Shown here in pieces: positions 1 to 8,747 of a DNA stretch of 64,000 bases. The notes beneath the pieces were generated by a model. The model was not told the DNA's origin and did not search any database. It saw only the letters and a program-made list of their open reading frames with translations. Source of the stretch: Kiloniellales bacterium (GTDB taxonomy: Bacteria; Pseudomonadota; Alphaproteobacteria; Kiloniellales; JAKSBE01); the NCBI GenBank assembly GCA_030066685.1, contig JASJBF010000003.1, forward strand, positions 174,576-238,575, written 5' to 3'. Position 1 is the first letter of the stretch. Each line of letters opens with the position of its first letter. The translations under genes were made by a program, and so were the position numbers.

Positions 1-1
1 G

Positions 2-352
2 GACGACAGGGACGACGACCGGATCGGCTTCGAGGACTTCGCACGGGTCGACATCCGGGTCGGCACGATCGTTCGGGCCGAGCCCTTTCCCGAGGCACGG
101 CGTCCGGCGATCAAGCTCTGGGTCGACTTCGGCCCCGAGCTCGGCACCAAGAAGACCTCGGCCCAGATCACCGATCACTACCGGATCGAAGAGCTGCCGG
201 GACGGCAGGTGGCCGCCGTCGTCAACTTCCCACCCAAGCAGATCGGCAAGTTCATGTCCGAGATCCTGGTCCTGGGCTTTCCCGACGCCCAGGGCGCCGT
301 GGTCATGATCGCGCCCGACCTGAAGGTCCCCGACGGCGGCAAGCTGTTCTGA
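2..352 (+). CDS. csaA: tRNA-binding domain protein, CsaA-type secretion chaperone (5' partial)
   Basis: The frame is open from base 2 and ends with TGA at 350-352; the start lies left of the window, but the family core begins within about ten codons, so little is missing. The visible protein is one tRNA-binding OB-fold domain: VDIRVGTIVRAEPFPEARRP near the N-terminus, then KKTSAQIT, VNFPPKQIGKFMSEILVLGF and the C-terminal PDGGKLF. This pattern is that of CsaA, a small homodimeric cytoplasmic protein with chaperone and export-related activity in Bacillus, related to the tRNA-binding domain of MetG. An acidic run (DDRDDD) precedes the core and is probably a lineage-specific N-terminus. It converges with the dehydrogenase gene, with only 15 bases between the two stops. 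Confidence 0.88.
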   Translation, partial: DDRDDDRIGFEDFARVDIRVGTIVRAEPFPEARRPAIKLWVDFGPELGTKKTSAQITDHYRIEELPGRQVAAVVNFPPKQIGKFMSEILVLGFPDAQGAVVMIAPDLKVPDGGKLF

Positions 353-367
353 CCGGGCTCCGACCGG

Positions 368-1282
368 TCAGGGCGACTCCGCCTCGCCGGCCAGGCGGCG
401 CTCCAGGAAGACGAAGGCCTCGGTGTGGTCCGCGGACTCGCCCAGGGCCGCGGCGGCCTCGTCCAGCAAGCCTTGGCAGGCTTGCAGCCAGGGCGCGTCC
501 AGCTCCAACCCGGCGGCGAGATCCTGCGCCATGCCGACATCCTTGCGCAGCAGGGCGAGGGAGAAGCCGGAGTCGAAGGACCGGCTCAGCATGAAGGGCT
601 CGACCTTGCGGTCGGTCGTGTTGTTCCGCCCGGTCGAGGAGTTCAGCACGTCGTTGGCGACCTTTGGATCCAGGCCGAAGCGCCGGGCGACGATCAGCGC
701 CTCGCAGACGGCGAGCAGGCCGGCCGCGGAGACGTAGTTGTTGAGCGCCTTCATGGCATGGCCCGAGCCCAAGGCCCCGGTCCGCTGCACCCGGCCCAGG
801 CAGGCGAAGACAGGTGCGAGCTTGTCGATGTGCTCGGCCGTGCCGCCGGCCATGATCGTCAAGCTGCCGTCCGTGGCGCGGGGCACGCCGCCGGAGACGG
901 GGGCGTCGACCAGGTAGAGTCCCAGGGCCTGTAGGGCTTCGCCCAGCGCGACGGTGGCGGCGGGCGCGGAAGAGCTCATGTCGACGACGACGCTGCCGCG
1001 GGCCAGGTACCGGGCCAGCCCGGCACGATCGGACCCGCCGAGCACGGCCTGGCGCACCGCCGAGGCGTCGGGGAGCATGGTGATCACGGTCTCGCAGAGC
1101 TCGCCGAGCGCGCCCGGGGCGATGGCCGCCTCGATCCCGGGTTCCGCCTGGCAGAGCGACTCCGCGATCCCGTCGCGGATATCGTAGGCCAGGACGCTGA
1201 AGCCGCCCTGTGCGAGGCGCCGCGCCATGGGCGCGCCCATGTTGCCGAGGCCGACGAAGCCGATGCGCCGGGCCGCGGTCAT
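368..1282 (-). CDS. NAD(P)-dependent oxidoreductase, 3-hydroxyisobutyrate dehydrogenase family
   Basis: A 304-residue beta-hydroxyacid dehydrogenase. The N-terminal Rossmann motif is IGFVGLGNMGAPMA (residues 7-20), the substrate-binding signature is DAPVSGG near 126-132, and the likely catalytic Lys is K178 in GHAMKALNNY. The family reduces or oxidises small beta-hydroxyacids such as 3-hydroxyisobutyrate, tartronate semialdehyde or sulfolactaldehyde; the sequence alone does not fix the substrate. Its ATG overlaps the stop of the upstream metallo-beta-lactamase gene in an ATGA junction, so the two are translationally coupled. It is a second member of the family in this window besides the glxR-like gene near 45.2 kb and is clearly diverged from it. 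Confidence 0.85.
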   Translation of the reverse strand: MTAARRIGFVGLGNMGAPMARRLAQGGFSVLAYDIRDGIAESLCQAEPGIEAAIAPGALGELCETVITMLPDASAVRQAVLGGSDRAGLARYLARGSVVVDMSSSAPAATVALGEALQALGLYLVDAPVSGGVPRATDGSLTIMAGGTAEHIDKLAPVFACLGRVQRTGALGSGHAMKALNNYVSAAGLLAVCEALIVARRFGLDPKVANDVLNSSTGRNNTTDRKVEPFMLSRSFDSGFSLALLRKDVGMAQDLAAGLELDAPWLQACQGLLDEAAAALGESADHTEAFVFLERRLAGEAESP

Positions 1283-2085
1283 CGCGCGGCCGGCGCGACG
1301 TCGAGCCGGTGGATCCGGCCGTCGAAGCGGTCGTCCAGGGCCGGATAGCGCTGCGCGACCAGGGGATCGTGGCCGGGGACGACGTGATCACGGCTCTCGG
1401 CCAGCTCTTCCAGGCGCTCGAAGCCGCGGATCATGGCCTCGGCGTCGAGCACGATCGGGAAGAGCTTGCGCCGCTCGAAGTTCTCGTAGAAGTGCGAGGC
1501 GTCGGAGGCCAGCACCACCCAGCCCCGGCGGGTCAGGACCCGCACGCATTGCAGGCCGGCGGTATGGCCGCCGATCTTGTGGACGCTGAGGTTGGGAGCG
1601 ATCTCGGCGTCGCCTTCGGCGAAGGCGACACGGCCCGAATAGACGTTGCGGACCATCTCGCAGACGTGGTCGACGGTGAAGGGATGCTTCAGATCGTCGT
1701 GGCACATGCAGGGACCGGTTACATAGGCCATCTCGTCCCGCTGCAGGTGGAAGCGGGCGGCGGGGAAGTCCGCGAGCGAGCCGGCATGGTCGTAATGCAT
1801 GTGCGTGACGATCACGTCACTGACCGTTGCCGCGTCGATGTCCAGCAAGGCCAGCGCCTCGCGCGGCCTCCGGGTGAGCTTGCGGTCGCGCCGCGCCGCC
1901 TCCTCGGGATCGAAGCCGGTGTCGATCACCAGCAGGCGATCCTCGCTGCGCGCGACCCAGATGTAGTAGTCGATGGGGTGCGGCGCGTCGTGCGCATCCG
2001 CGAAGACGAAAGATTCGTTGCGCGTGCGGTCGCTGCGCTCGGCGTACTTCAACGCGAAGACTTCGTAGACATCCTGATCCGACAA
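1279..2085 (-). CDS. MBL-fold metallo-hydrolase, N-acyl homoserine lactonase-like family
   Basis: A 268-residue metallo-beta-lactamase-fold hydrolase. The zinc-binding HxHxDH motif is THMHYDHAG with HMHYDH at residues 95-100, followed by a downstream His in KIGGHTAGLQ and an Asp in VVLASDASHFY. This arrangement is typical of the AttM/AiiA-like lactonase group, but many members act on unrelated lactones or esters, so quorum quenching is not shown. It is first in a two-gene operon with the dehydrogenase, sharing an ATGA overlap; a hydrolase feeding a hydroxyacid dehydrogenase would make sense for lactone or ester catabolism. No signal peptide is seen, so it is cytoplasmic. Confidence 0.8.
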   Translation of the reverse strand: MSDQDVYEVFALKYAERSDRTRNESFVFADAHDAPHPIDYYIWVARSEDRLLVIDTGFDPEEAARRDRKLTRRPREALALLDIDAATVSDVIVTHMHYDHAGSLADFPAARFHLQRDEMAYVTGPCMCHDDLKHPFTVDHVCEMVRNVYSGRVAFAEGDAEIAPNLSVHKIGGHTAGLQCVRVLTRRGWVVLASDASHFYENFERRKLFPIVLDAEAMIRGFERLEELAESRDHVVPGHDPLVAQRYPALDDRFDGRIHRLDVAPAAR

Positions 2086-2169
2086 GGCCGATCCTCCCCT
2101 GCATCCTTGCTTTCCCTGACCCAGACTAGGGGCTCGGCGCGGCCGGCGGCCAGAGAAGAAATCCTCCGG

Positions 2170-2766
2170 TCACCAAAGGATCATCACCACCGATCCGGCG
2201 AGCAGCGCGCCCATGACCAGGTTGAATGTCCGGAAGGCCCGCTCGGAGCGCAGGAAGCGTTGCATCACGACGCCGAAGGCGAGCCAGGCGAGGCAGCTGG
2301 GCAGGGCCGCGAGGACGAAAAGCGTGCCGAAGGACAAGGCCTGGATCAGGGCGCTGCCGGCCTCGGCCTGCAGGTAGGTGCCGGCGGCGCTGGCGCTGAC
2401 CAGCCAGGACTTCGGATTGACCCATTGAAACCCCGCGGCACCGAGAAATCCGACAGGTCTCTGCTCGGCTCCGGCGGTGCCGCCCTTGGCGGACGCGATC
2501 CGCCACGATAGCCAAAGCAGGAAGGCGGCACCGACCCAGTTCAGGGCCTGCAGGACCTGCGGCGAGCCGAGCACCAGGCCCCCCAGTCCGAAGGCCACGA
2601 TCGACATCATCAGGCCCATGCCCAGCGCGACCCCGAAGAGACAGGGCAGGCCGCGCAGCAGGCCGACGTTGGCGCCGGTCGCGGTCAGGAGCACGTTGCT
2701 GGGCCCCGGCGTGACGGCGGCGACGAAGGCGAAGACGATAAAGGCGAAGGCTTGCTCGGGCGTCAT
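2170..2766 (-). CDS. LysE/RhtB family amino-acid exporter
   Basis: A 198-residue polytopic inner-membrane protein with about six hydrophobic segments, of the length usual for LysE/RhtB exporters. The family hallmark VTPGPSNVLL lies in the first transmembrane hairpin (about residues 18-27). Such proteins export amino acids or their analogues by proton exchange; the substrate cannot be read from sequence. It stands alone: 84 bases separate its stop from the next start downstream and 118 bases separate its start from the histidine kinase stop upstream. The ATG at 2766 is the only start that keeps the full first membrane segment. Confidence 0.85.
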   Translation of the reverse strand: MTPEQAFAFIVFAFVAAVTPGPSNVLLTATGANVGLLRGLPCLFGVALGMGLMMSIVAFGLGGLVLGSPQVLQALNWVGAAFLLWLSWRIASAKGGTAGAEQRPVGFLGAAGFQWVNPKSWLVSASAAGTYLQAEAGSALIQALSFGTLFVLAALPSCLAWLAFGVVMQRFLRSERAFRTFNLVMGALLAGSVVMILW

Positions 2767-2884
2767 GGGCCTCGTCCGGGCTGGGACCTCGACCCGCTAT
2801 GCCAGCGGATCGGCCGGCCAGGGTCTTGAACGATCCTGCGGCCCTGGCCCCAGTCAAATGAGTCACTATCGACGCTTCTTGGTA

Positions 2885-4231
2885 TCAGACCGGCAGGCGG
2901 ACGTAGGCGCGCAGGCCGCCGAGCTCGCTGTCGCCCAGGCTCAGCTCGCCGCCATGGCTGCGCACCACGTCGCGGGCGATGGTCAGGCCGAGGCCGACGC
3001 CGCCGGTCGTCGGGTTGCGCGAAGCCTCCCGCCTGTAGAAGGGCTTGAAGACATCCTCGCGCTCGGCCTCGGGGATCCCCGGGCCATCGTCGTCGATGGT
3101 TATCTCGATCGCCTGGAACCCGGGCGCGGCGGAGACCCTCACCTTTTCGGCGTAGCGCTGTGCGTTGTTGATCAGGTTGCTGAAGCAGCGGCGCATCGCT
3201 TCGGGCCGCAAGGGCAGGACCAGACCGTCGGTGATCTCGGTCTCGATCCGGCTGCCGGCGCGCTGGGCCTGGGCGACGATGTCGCGCAGCAGCTCCGAAA
3301 GATCGGTCTCCCGGGCCTCCTCGGTGCCTTCGCCGCGGGCGAAGGCGAGGTAGCCCTCGACCATGCGCTCCATCTCGACCAGGTCGGAGGTCAGGTTCTC
3401 GGCCTCGGGGCTGTCGCCTAGCATCGCCAGCTCCAGTTTCATGCGGGTGATCGGGGTCCGCAGGTCGTGGCTGACCCCGGCCAGCATCTCGGTGCGCTGG
3501 CGCATCTGCCGCTTGATCCGGGCGCGCATCTGCAGGAAGGCGGCGGCGGCGAGGCGAACCTCCTTGGCGCCCTCGGGACGGAAGTTGGGGACGTCGCGGC
3601 CCTTGCCGAAGCTGTCGGCCGCCAGGGCCAGGCGCCGGATCGGATGGACCTCGCCGCGCATGAAGACGATCGCGACGCCGAACAGCAGCACCGAGGTGCC
3701 GATCATCCAGGCGATGAAGAGGTAGGTGGTGGAGCTGAACAGCCGGCCGCGGTCGACCCGGACCCGCAGCAGGTCGTCGGCCAGCTTGACGTGGATCTCG
3801 ACCAAGTCGGGGCCGGCGTCGCTGTCGACCGCGAAGGGATAGGAGAGGCGGTCCTCCAGTGCCCAGGTCAGCTTGCGGTCCAGCAGCGAAATCACCCAGG
3901 GCTCTGGGGGCGTCGGCAGGGGCCGGTCGCCCAGGAGGGCCAGATCGAGCTTCATCGACCAGCGGGCCAGGCGAAACACGTCCTCGATCTGATCCTGGGT
4001 CTCGCTGCGTTGCAGCAACTCGACCGCGGTCACGATGTCCCCGGCGATGCCCAGCGCCAGGCGCCGGGTGATGGTGTCCCAGTGGCGGTCGTAGAAGACC
4101 CAGACCGTGATCGCCTGCATCAGGATCACCGGCGTGACCATGATCAGCAGGACCCGACCCAAGAGGGAGCGGGGCAGGAACAGGCGCTTGAGCCAGAAGC
4201 GGCGCGGGGCTGTGGTGCCGGAGAGGGCCAT
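2885..4231 (-). CDS. EnvZ-like sensor histidine kinase
   Basis: A 448-residue membrane sensor kinase. A first transmembrane segment at about residues 25-46 is followed by a periplasmic sensor region of some 120 residues, a second membrane segment at about 168-190 and a HAMP linker. The HisKA phosphoacceptor is H255 in AGVSHDLRTPITRMK. The ATP-binding domain shows an N box (LINNAQRYA) and a G1 box (DDDGPGIP). The HisKA sequence and layout match EnvZ-type kinases that pair with OmpR-type regulators. It begins one base after the stop of the response-regulator gene, so the pair is one operon. The signal is unknown. Confidence 0.9.
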   Translation of the reverse strand: MALSGTTAPRRFWLKRLFLPRSLLGRVLLIMVTPVILMQAITVWVFYDRHWDTITRRLALGIAGDIVTAVELLQRSETQDQIEDVFRLARWSMKLDLALLGDRPLPTPPEPWVISLLDRKLTWALEDRLSYPFAVDSDAGPDLVEIHVKLADDLLRVRVDRGRLFSSTTYLFIAWMIGTSVLLFGVAIVFMRGEVHPIRRLALAADSFGKGRDVPNFRPEGAKEVRLAAAAFLQMRARIKRQMRQRTEMLAGVSHDLRTPITRMKLELAMLGDSPEAENLTSDLVEMERMVEGYLAFARGEGTEEARETDLSELLRDIVAQAQRAGSRIETEITDGLVLPLRPEAMRRCFSNLINNAQRYAEKVRVSAAPGFQAIEITIDDDGPGIPEAEREDVFKPFYRREASRNPTTGGVGLGLTIARDVVRSHGGELSLGDSELGGLRAYVRLPV

Positions 4232-4232
4232 C

Positions 4233-4919
4233 TCAGTCGGGAACCAGGACGTAGCCGGTGCCGCGCACCGTCTGCAGGTAGCGCGGGAAGCGTGGGTTGG
4301 ATTCGATCTTGCGGCGCAGGCGGGTCATCTGCACGTCGACGGCACGGGTGCCGCCGGGCGCGGCCTCGCCCGCCGTCAGGTCGTCCCGGCTGACCGGAAC
4401 CCCGGGCCGCCGGGCCAGGGCCAGGAGCAGCCCGGTCTCGGCCGCGGTCAGGCGCACGAGAGCCTCGCCCCGACGCAGCTCCTCGCGCTCCAGGTCGAAG
4501 GAGTAGCCGCCGAAGTGAATCTCTTTCTGGAGCGCCTCACTGTCCTGGGGCACGCGGCGCAGCACCGCCTTGATCCTCAGCACGAGCTCGCGCGGCTCGA
4601 AGGGCTTGGTCAGGTAGTCGTCGGCTCCGGACTCCAGGCCGTCGATCCGGTCGACGCTCTCGCCCATCGCGGTGAGCAACAGGATCGGCACGTTGCTCTC
4701 GCGGCGCAGGGACCGGGTCAGGTCCAGGCCGCTCTCGCCCGGCATCATGATGTCCAGGACAAGGAGGTCGAAGGCCAAGGCGCGCAGCTTGTTCCGTGCC
4801 GCCGCGACATCGCCGGCAGTGGTGACGCGGAAACCCTGCTCAGTCAGATAGCGTCGCAGGAGGTTGCGCAGGCGGTCGTCGTCGTCGACGACCAGGATGT
4901 GGGGAGCCTCGTCCTGCAT
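4233..4919 (-). CDS. OmpR/PhoB-family response regulator
   Basis: A 228-residue regulator with a receiver domain (acidic pocket VVDDDDRL, phosphoacceptor D56 in LLVLDIMMPG, conserved Lys in LTKPFEPREL) followed by a winged-helix DNA-binding domain (VRLTAAETGLL to YLQTVRGTGYVL). It is the cognate partner of the EnvZ-like kinase directly downstream, one base away. The MarR gene, aminotransferase, regulator and kinase lie together, but no operator that would connect them was seen. It probably acts as a phosphorylation-dependent transcription factor; the regulon is not inferable here. Confidence 0.92.
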   Translation of the reverse strand: MQDEAPHILVVDDDDRLRNLLRRYLTEQGFRVTTAGDVAAARNKLRALAFDLLVLDIMMPGESGLDLTRSLRRESNVPILLLTAMGESVDRIDGLESGADDYLTKPFEPRELVLRIKAVLRRVPQDSEALQKEIHFGGYSFDLEREELRRGEALVRLTAAETGLLLALARRPGVPVSRDDLTAGEAAPGGTRAVDVQMTRLRRKIESNPRFPRYLQTVRGTGYVLVPD

Positions 4920-5000
4920 GGCGCGATTATAGGATTGCCTCCCGGGGTCGCCTAGGGTTTGGCCGCGTGATGCCGCGCGGCCGTGACGCGGGAACCCGGC

Positions 5001-5534
5001 TCAATCCGAGCCCACCTTCATCTGGCCGCGCGTCGAGCTGGGCGGCTTCTCGCCCTGCCGCTCGAAGCGTTTGCGGTCCGGTGCGTCGATCATGCCCAGC
5101 AGGACCTGGCGGAAGCCCTCGACGGCCTCGACCCCGGCTTCGCGATAGGCCCGGGCGATTCTGCTCCGCTGCCGCTCGCTCAGCCGCTGCTCCAGCTCCC
5201 AGCCCTTTTCGGTCAGCTCCAGCAGGCGTTGCCGCCGGTCGCGCACGCCCGGGCGCTGGACCACGAAGCCCTCGCGCACCAGCTGGCCGAGGACCCGCGA
5301 CAGCGACTGCTTGGTGATGCGCAGGATCGCCAGGAGCTCGCTCACGGTGATCGCGGGATGCCGGCCGATGAAATAGATCACCCGGTGATGGGCCCGCCCG
5401 AAGCCGTACTCGGCCAGGATCTGATCCGGCTCACCGGTGAAGTCCCGGTAGGCGAAGAACAGCAGCTCCATCGCCTGGCGAAGCTCTTCTTCCCGAAGGA
5501 AAAGTGGGTTGAATCCGGTTTTTATGTCAGCCAT
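5001..5534 (-). CDS. MarR-family transcriptional regulator
   Basis: A 177-residue winged-helix protein. The DNA-binding part runs from ITVSELLAILRITKQSLSRV (recognition helix) through the wing VVQRPGVRDRRQRLLELTEKG, the classic MarR DxRxxxLxLT element. The ATG at 5534 is chosen because upstream codons give no family sequence; no Shine-Dalgarno is obvious. The start codon lies inside a 7-bp inverted repeat (5523-5543), which suggests autoregulation. It is divergent from the branched-chain aminotransferase gene with about 150 bases between the starts, so it may control both. The C-terminus (residues after about 155) is charged and not conserved. Confidence 0.88.
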   Translation of the reverse strand: MADIKTGFNPLFLREEELRQAMELLFFAYRDFTGEPDQILAEYGFGRAHHRVIYFIGRHPAITVSELLAILRITKQSLSRVLGQLVREGFVVQRPGVRDRRQRLLELTEKGWELEQRLSERQRSRIARAYREAGVEAVEGFRQVLLGMIDAPDRKRFERQGEKPPSSTRGQMKVGSD

Positions 5535-5543
5535 GTTGACATA
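5523..5543. promoter_or_regulatory. Inverted repeat over the MarR start codon, candidate operator
   Basis: TATGTCA (5523-5529) and TGACATA (5537-5543) form a perfect 7-bp inverted repeat with a 7-base spacer; the MarR ATG (5534-5532 on the minus strand) lies in the spacer. MarR dimers bind palindromes of about this size, usually over their own promoter or start. The assignment is by position and symmetry only. Confidence 0.45.
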
Positions 5544-5688
5544 TATGGGATAAGAATGTTACGTTTTCGATCGTGAGTTTGACAGAAAGTAACCATAACC
5601 TCGGTCGAGGGCTCAGATTGTGACGGAACCGGGCGAAGGACGCCGCCGTATCTCTGCGCCAGGCCAGTGGTAGCGAGGCTCAAGAGCA

Positions 5689-6585
5689 ATGTCCATGCAA
5701 CCTTTCGACGACCGTGACGGGGTGATCTGGCTCGACGGCGAGCTGGTGCCATGGCGTGACTGCAAACAGCACCTCCTGACCCACGCTTTGCACTATGGCA
5801 GCAGCGTCTTCGAAGGCGAGCGCGTCTACGGCGGCGAGGTCTTCAAGATGACCGAGCACCACGAGCGCCTGCGTAACTCCGCCGAGCTCATGGACATGAA
5901 GCTGCCCTACAGCGTCGCCGAGATCAATGCGGCGACCATGCAGGTCATCGCGGCGAACCGGATCCGCGACGGCTACGTGCGCCCGATCGCCTGGCGCGGC
6001 AGCGAGATGATGGGCGTCTCGGCCCAGAAGTCCCGAATCCACGTCGCGGTGGCGGCCTGGGAATGGCCGGCCTACTTCACCCCGGAGGCGCGCCTCGAGG
6101 GCATCCGCATGGACTTCGCCCTCTACCGGCGCCCGGCCCCGGAGACCGCGCCGGTGCACGCCAAGGCAGCCGGGCTCTACATGATCTGCACGCTGTCCAA
6201 GCACGATGCCGAGGCGCGCGGCTACGACGACGCCCTGATGCTGGACTACCGCGGCCGGCTCGCCGAGGCCACGGGGGCGAACGTCTTCCTGGTCCAGGAC
6301 GGGGTGCTGCACACGCCGACGCCGGACTGCTTCCTGGACGGGATCACCCGGCGCACGGTGATCGAGCTGGCGCAGGCGCGGGGCTATGAGGTGGTCGAGC
6401 GGACGATCCTGCCCGAGGAGCTGGCCCGGACTCAGGAGCTCTTCCTGACCGGCACTGCGGTCGAAGTGACCCCGGTCCGGGAGGTCGGGCCTTATCGTTT
6501 CCAGGTCGGAGAGATCACGCGCGAGCTTTTGATGGCTTACGACGACCTGGTCAACCGGCGCGAGCCGGCGCTGGCCGCCGTCTGA
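5689..6585 (+). CDS. ilvE: Branched-chain amino acid aminotransferase
   Basis: A 298-residue fold-type IV PLP enzyme that moves the amino group between Leu/Ile/Val and 2-oxoglutarate. The PLP Lys is K159 in HAKAAGLYMI, at the same number as in E. coli IlvE. Other marks are HALHYGSSVFEG (residues 32-43), VRPIAWRGSE, and the cofactor-phosphate loop in EATGANVF and GITRRTVIELA. The fold-type IV group also contains D-amino acid aminotransferase and aminodeoxychorismate lyase, but length and motifs favour the branched-chain enzyme. ATG at 5689 is preceded by GAGGCTCAAGAG; an in-frame ATG two codons later is also possible. It is divergent from the MarR gene. Confidence 0.9.
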   Translation: MSMQPFDDRDGVIWLDGELVPWRDCKQHLLTHALHYGSSVFEGERVYGGEVFKMTEHHERLRNSAELMDMKLPYSVAEINAATMQVIAANRIRDGYVRPIAWRGSEMMGVSAQKSRIHVAVAAWEWPAYFTPEARLEGIRMDFALYRRPAPETAPVHAKAAGLYMICTLSKHDAEARGYDDALMLDYRGRLAEATGANVFLVQDGVLHTPTPDCFLDGITRRTVIELAQARGYEVVERTILPEELARTQELFLTGTAVEVTPVREVGPYRFQVGEITRELLMAYDDLVNRREPALAAV

Positions 6586-6648
6586 TCCCTTCGCTTTTTC
6601 TATGAGACGTGCTCAGGATCCCTCGCGGGCCCCGGCTGCCTGGCGGCG

Positions 6649-8382
6649 TCAGTCGCCGCCGGCGACCGAGGCCGCCGGTGCCGGCTCTAGGTCGTAGAGG
6701 TTGCGCTCGAAGAGGTCGCTGGTGATCGCTTCGACCGGCAGCGGCTTGCTGAAGTAGTAGCCCTGCATGAAGTCGCAGTTGAGCTGCCGCAGGAAGGCGA
6801 GCTGCTCGGAGGTCTCGATGCCCTCGGCCAGGGTGTTCAGCCGCAGGCTGCGGCCCATGCCGACGATGGCGCTGACGATTGCGGCGTCGTCCTGGGACGC
6901 GGCGAGGTTGGCGACGAAGGCGCGGTCGATCTTGATGGTCGTCACCGGAAAGCGCCGCAAGTGGTTCAGCGACGAATAGCCTGTGCCGAAGTCGTCGAGC
7001 GCGATACCCATGCCCATGTCCGCGAAGCCCTGCAGAAGCCGGCCGACCGACTCCGGATCCTTAAGCATGGCGCTCTCAGTCAGCTCGACGTCTAGCAGTT
7101 GAGGATCGGCCCCGGTGTCCTGGATGATTTCCTTGAAGGCCTGGACCAGGTCGCTGTCCTGAAGCTGGCGCGCCGAGACGTTGAACGCGATGTGCACGGG
7201 CCTTTGACCGAGCGCCTGCCAGCGTCGCTGCTGCTCGCAGGCGCTGCGCAGCACCCATTTGCCCAAGGGTACGATGAGGCCCGACTCCTCGCAGAAATCG
7301 ATGAATTCGCCCGGCGGCACCAGCCCGCGTTCGGGGTGCTGCCAACGCAGCAGGGCCTCGAAGCCGATGATCCGGCCTTGGCGCATGTCGACCTGCGGCT
7401 GGTAGTGGAGCAGGAACTCGCGCCGCTCCAAAGCGCCCCGCAGGGTCCGCTCGAGCTCGAGCTGCTTGCGCGCGCGCAGGTGCATCTCACGGGTGTAGAA
7501 CTGACAGGTGTTCTTGCCGCGCTCCTTGGCCTGGGCCATCGCGGTGTGGGCACTCGACATCAGGCTTTCCGGGGTCTCCGCGTCCGACGGATAGATCGCG
7601 ATGCCGATGCTGGTGGTTGCATGGATCTGCTTGGCGCCCAGGTCGAAGGGCTGGGACACGGCGTCCAGGATCCGCTGGGCTGCGGCGCTGACGGTCTGCG
7701 GGCTTTCGAGGGATTCCATAACGATGGCGAACTCGTCGGCGCCGAACCGCGCCGCCAGATCGCTCTTCCGCAAGCACTCGTTCAGGCGCTCGGCGACTGT
7801 CTTGAGGACCTGATCGCCGGTCTCTTGGCCGTGGGTGTCGTTCACCATCTTGAAGCGGTCGAGGTCGACGAACATCAGGGCGACCGAGCGGTCTTGGCGC
7901 GCCGCCCGCGCCACCGCCTTGTCGAGAAAGGCTCGGAACTGGACCCGGTTGGCCAGGCCGGTGAGCGAGTCCTGCTGGGCCAGCTCGATCATCCGCTGCT
8001 CGGCCTGCTTGCGCTCGATCGCGTAGCGCAGGGCGCGCGGCAAGAGCGCGCCCTTGGCGTGGTCCTTGAAGATGTAGTCCTGGGCGCCCGCGCGCAGCGC
8101 CGACAGGCCGGTCTCCTCGTCCTTGGATCCGGTGACCACGACGATCGGGACGGTCGGCGCCGCCGCCGTCAGGAGATGGATGCACTCGAGCCCCGAGGCA
8201 TCGGGCAGCGACAGGTCCGAGAGCACCACGTCGACCGGAGAGGCGAAGAGGTGGTTGAGCGCGCTTTCCAGGTTCCGGGCCTTGTGGGTCTGGAACCGGC
8301 TGCCCTCCAGGGCAACCTCAAGCAGACGGGCGTCCGCAGGATTGTCCTCGATCAGCAGGACATCGATGGTCTGCGCGGTCAT
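6649..8382 (-). CDS. Response regulator with GGDEF and EAL domains (cyclic di-GMP turnover)
   Basis: A 577-residue protein with an N-terminal receiver domain (LLIEDNPADARLLE, phosphoacceptor Asp in VVLSDLSLPDASG), a GGDEF domain and an EAL domain. The diguanylate cyclase signature reads RFGADEFAIV, so GGDEF is changed to GADEF. The EAL domain looks intact: FEALLRWQHP, NVSARQL, ELTESAM, LDDFGTGYSSL and IKIDRAFV. It is probably a phosphorylation-controlled c-di-GMP phosphodiesterase, possibly with residual cyclase or GTP-sensing activity. ATG at 8382 puts the receiver domain directly at the N-terminus; the frame stays open to an ATG at 8607, but those 75 codons are Arg/Pro/Gly-rich and resemble no domain. 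Confidence 0.88.
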   Translation of the reverse strand: MTAQTIDVLLIEDNPADARLLEVALEGSRFQTHKARNLESALNHLFASPVDVVLSDLSLPDASGLECIHLLTAAAPTVPIVVVTGSKDEETGLSALRAGAQDYIFKDHAKGALLPRALRYAIERKQAEQRMIELAQQDSLTGLANRVQFRAFLDKAVARAARQDRSVALMFVDLDRFKMVNDTHGQETGDQVLKTVAERLNECLRKSDLAARFGADEFAIVMESLESPQTVSAAAQRILDAVSQPFDLGAKQIHATTSIGIAIYPSDAETPESLMSSAHTAMAQAKERGKNTCQFYTREMHLRARKQLELERTLRGALERREFLLHYQPQVDMRQGRIIGFEALLRWQHPERGLVPPGEFIDFCEESGLIVPLGKWVLRSACEQQRRWQALGQRPVHIAFNVSARQLQDSDLVQAFKEIIQDTGADPQLLDVELTESAMLKDPESVGRLLQGFADMGMGIALDDFGTGYSSLNHLRRFPVTTIKIDRAFVANLAASQDDAAIVSAIVGMGRSLRLNTLAEGIETSEQLAFLRQLNCDFMQGYYFSKPLPVEAITSDLFERNLYDLEPAPAASVAGGD

Positions 8383-8747
8383 GTCCGGCACGCCCACCAA
8401 GGCCGGCAAGAGGGCACGCGAAGTCCGGGGCGCGCCGGCGCGCCGCGTCGGCTTGGCCCGGCCGGATGGGCTCTGAACCTGGAAGTGCCAGGCATCGCTG
8501 TCCTCGTCTCGTGCGGCGAAGGAAGGCCGGCGGTGTCGGGGAGACGCTGCGGCCGTGTAAGGCGCGGGCCCTCCCCCCGAGGTCCGGCGGCGATCATCCG
8601 CCTCCAAACAAAGCCCGCCGGTGCCGCCCTCAGAGGCACCACCTTGGGGTTAAAGCTATTGCTATAGTAAGGAGCTTACCAATCCTTGAATCCCGTGAAG
8701 ACTCAAGGATCTGCGGCAATTCGCCGAGGTCACGATGGTGCGAGGCC
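8383..8747. other. Non-coding stretch between moaE and the GGDEF-EAL gene
   Basis: No convincing gene is seen here apart from the possible N-terminal extension of the GGDEF-EAL protein (8383-8607). An AT-richer patch around 8650-8690 probably holds the promoter for the GGDEF-EAL gene. ATCCTTGA (8682-8689) and TCAAGGAT (8703-8710) form a perfect 8-bp inverted repeat with a 13-base loop, about 40 bases past the moaE stop. It has no U-tract on the minus strand, so it could be a weak terminator for the molybdopterin operon or a protein site. Confidence 0.4.
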
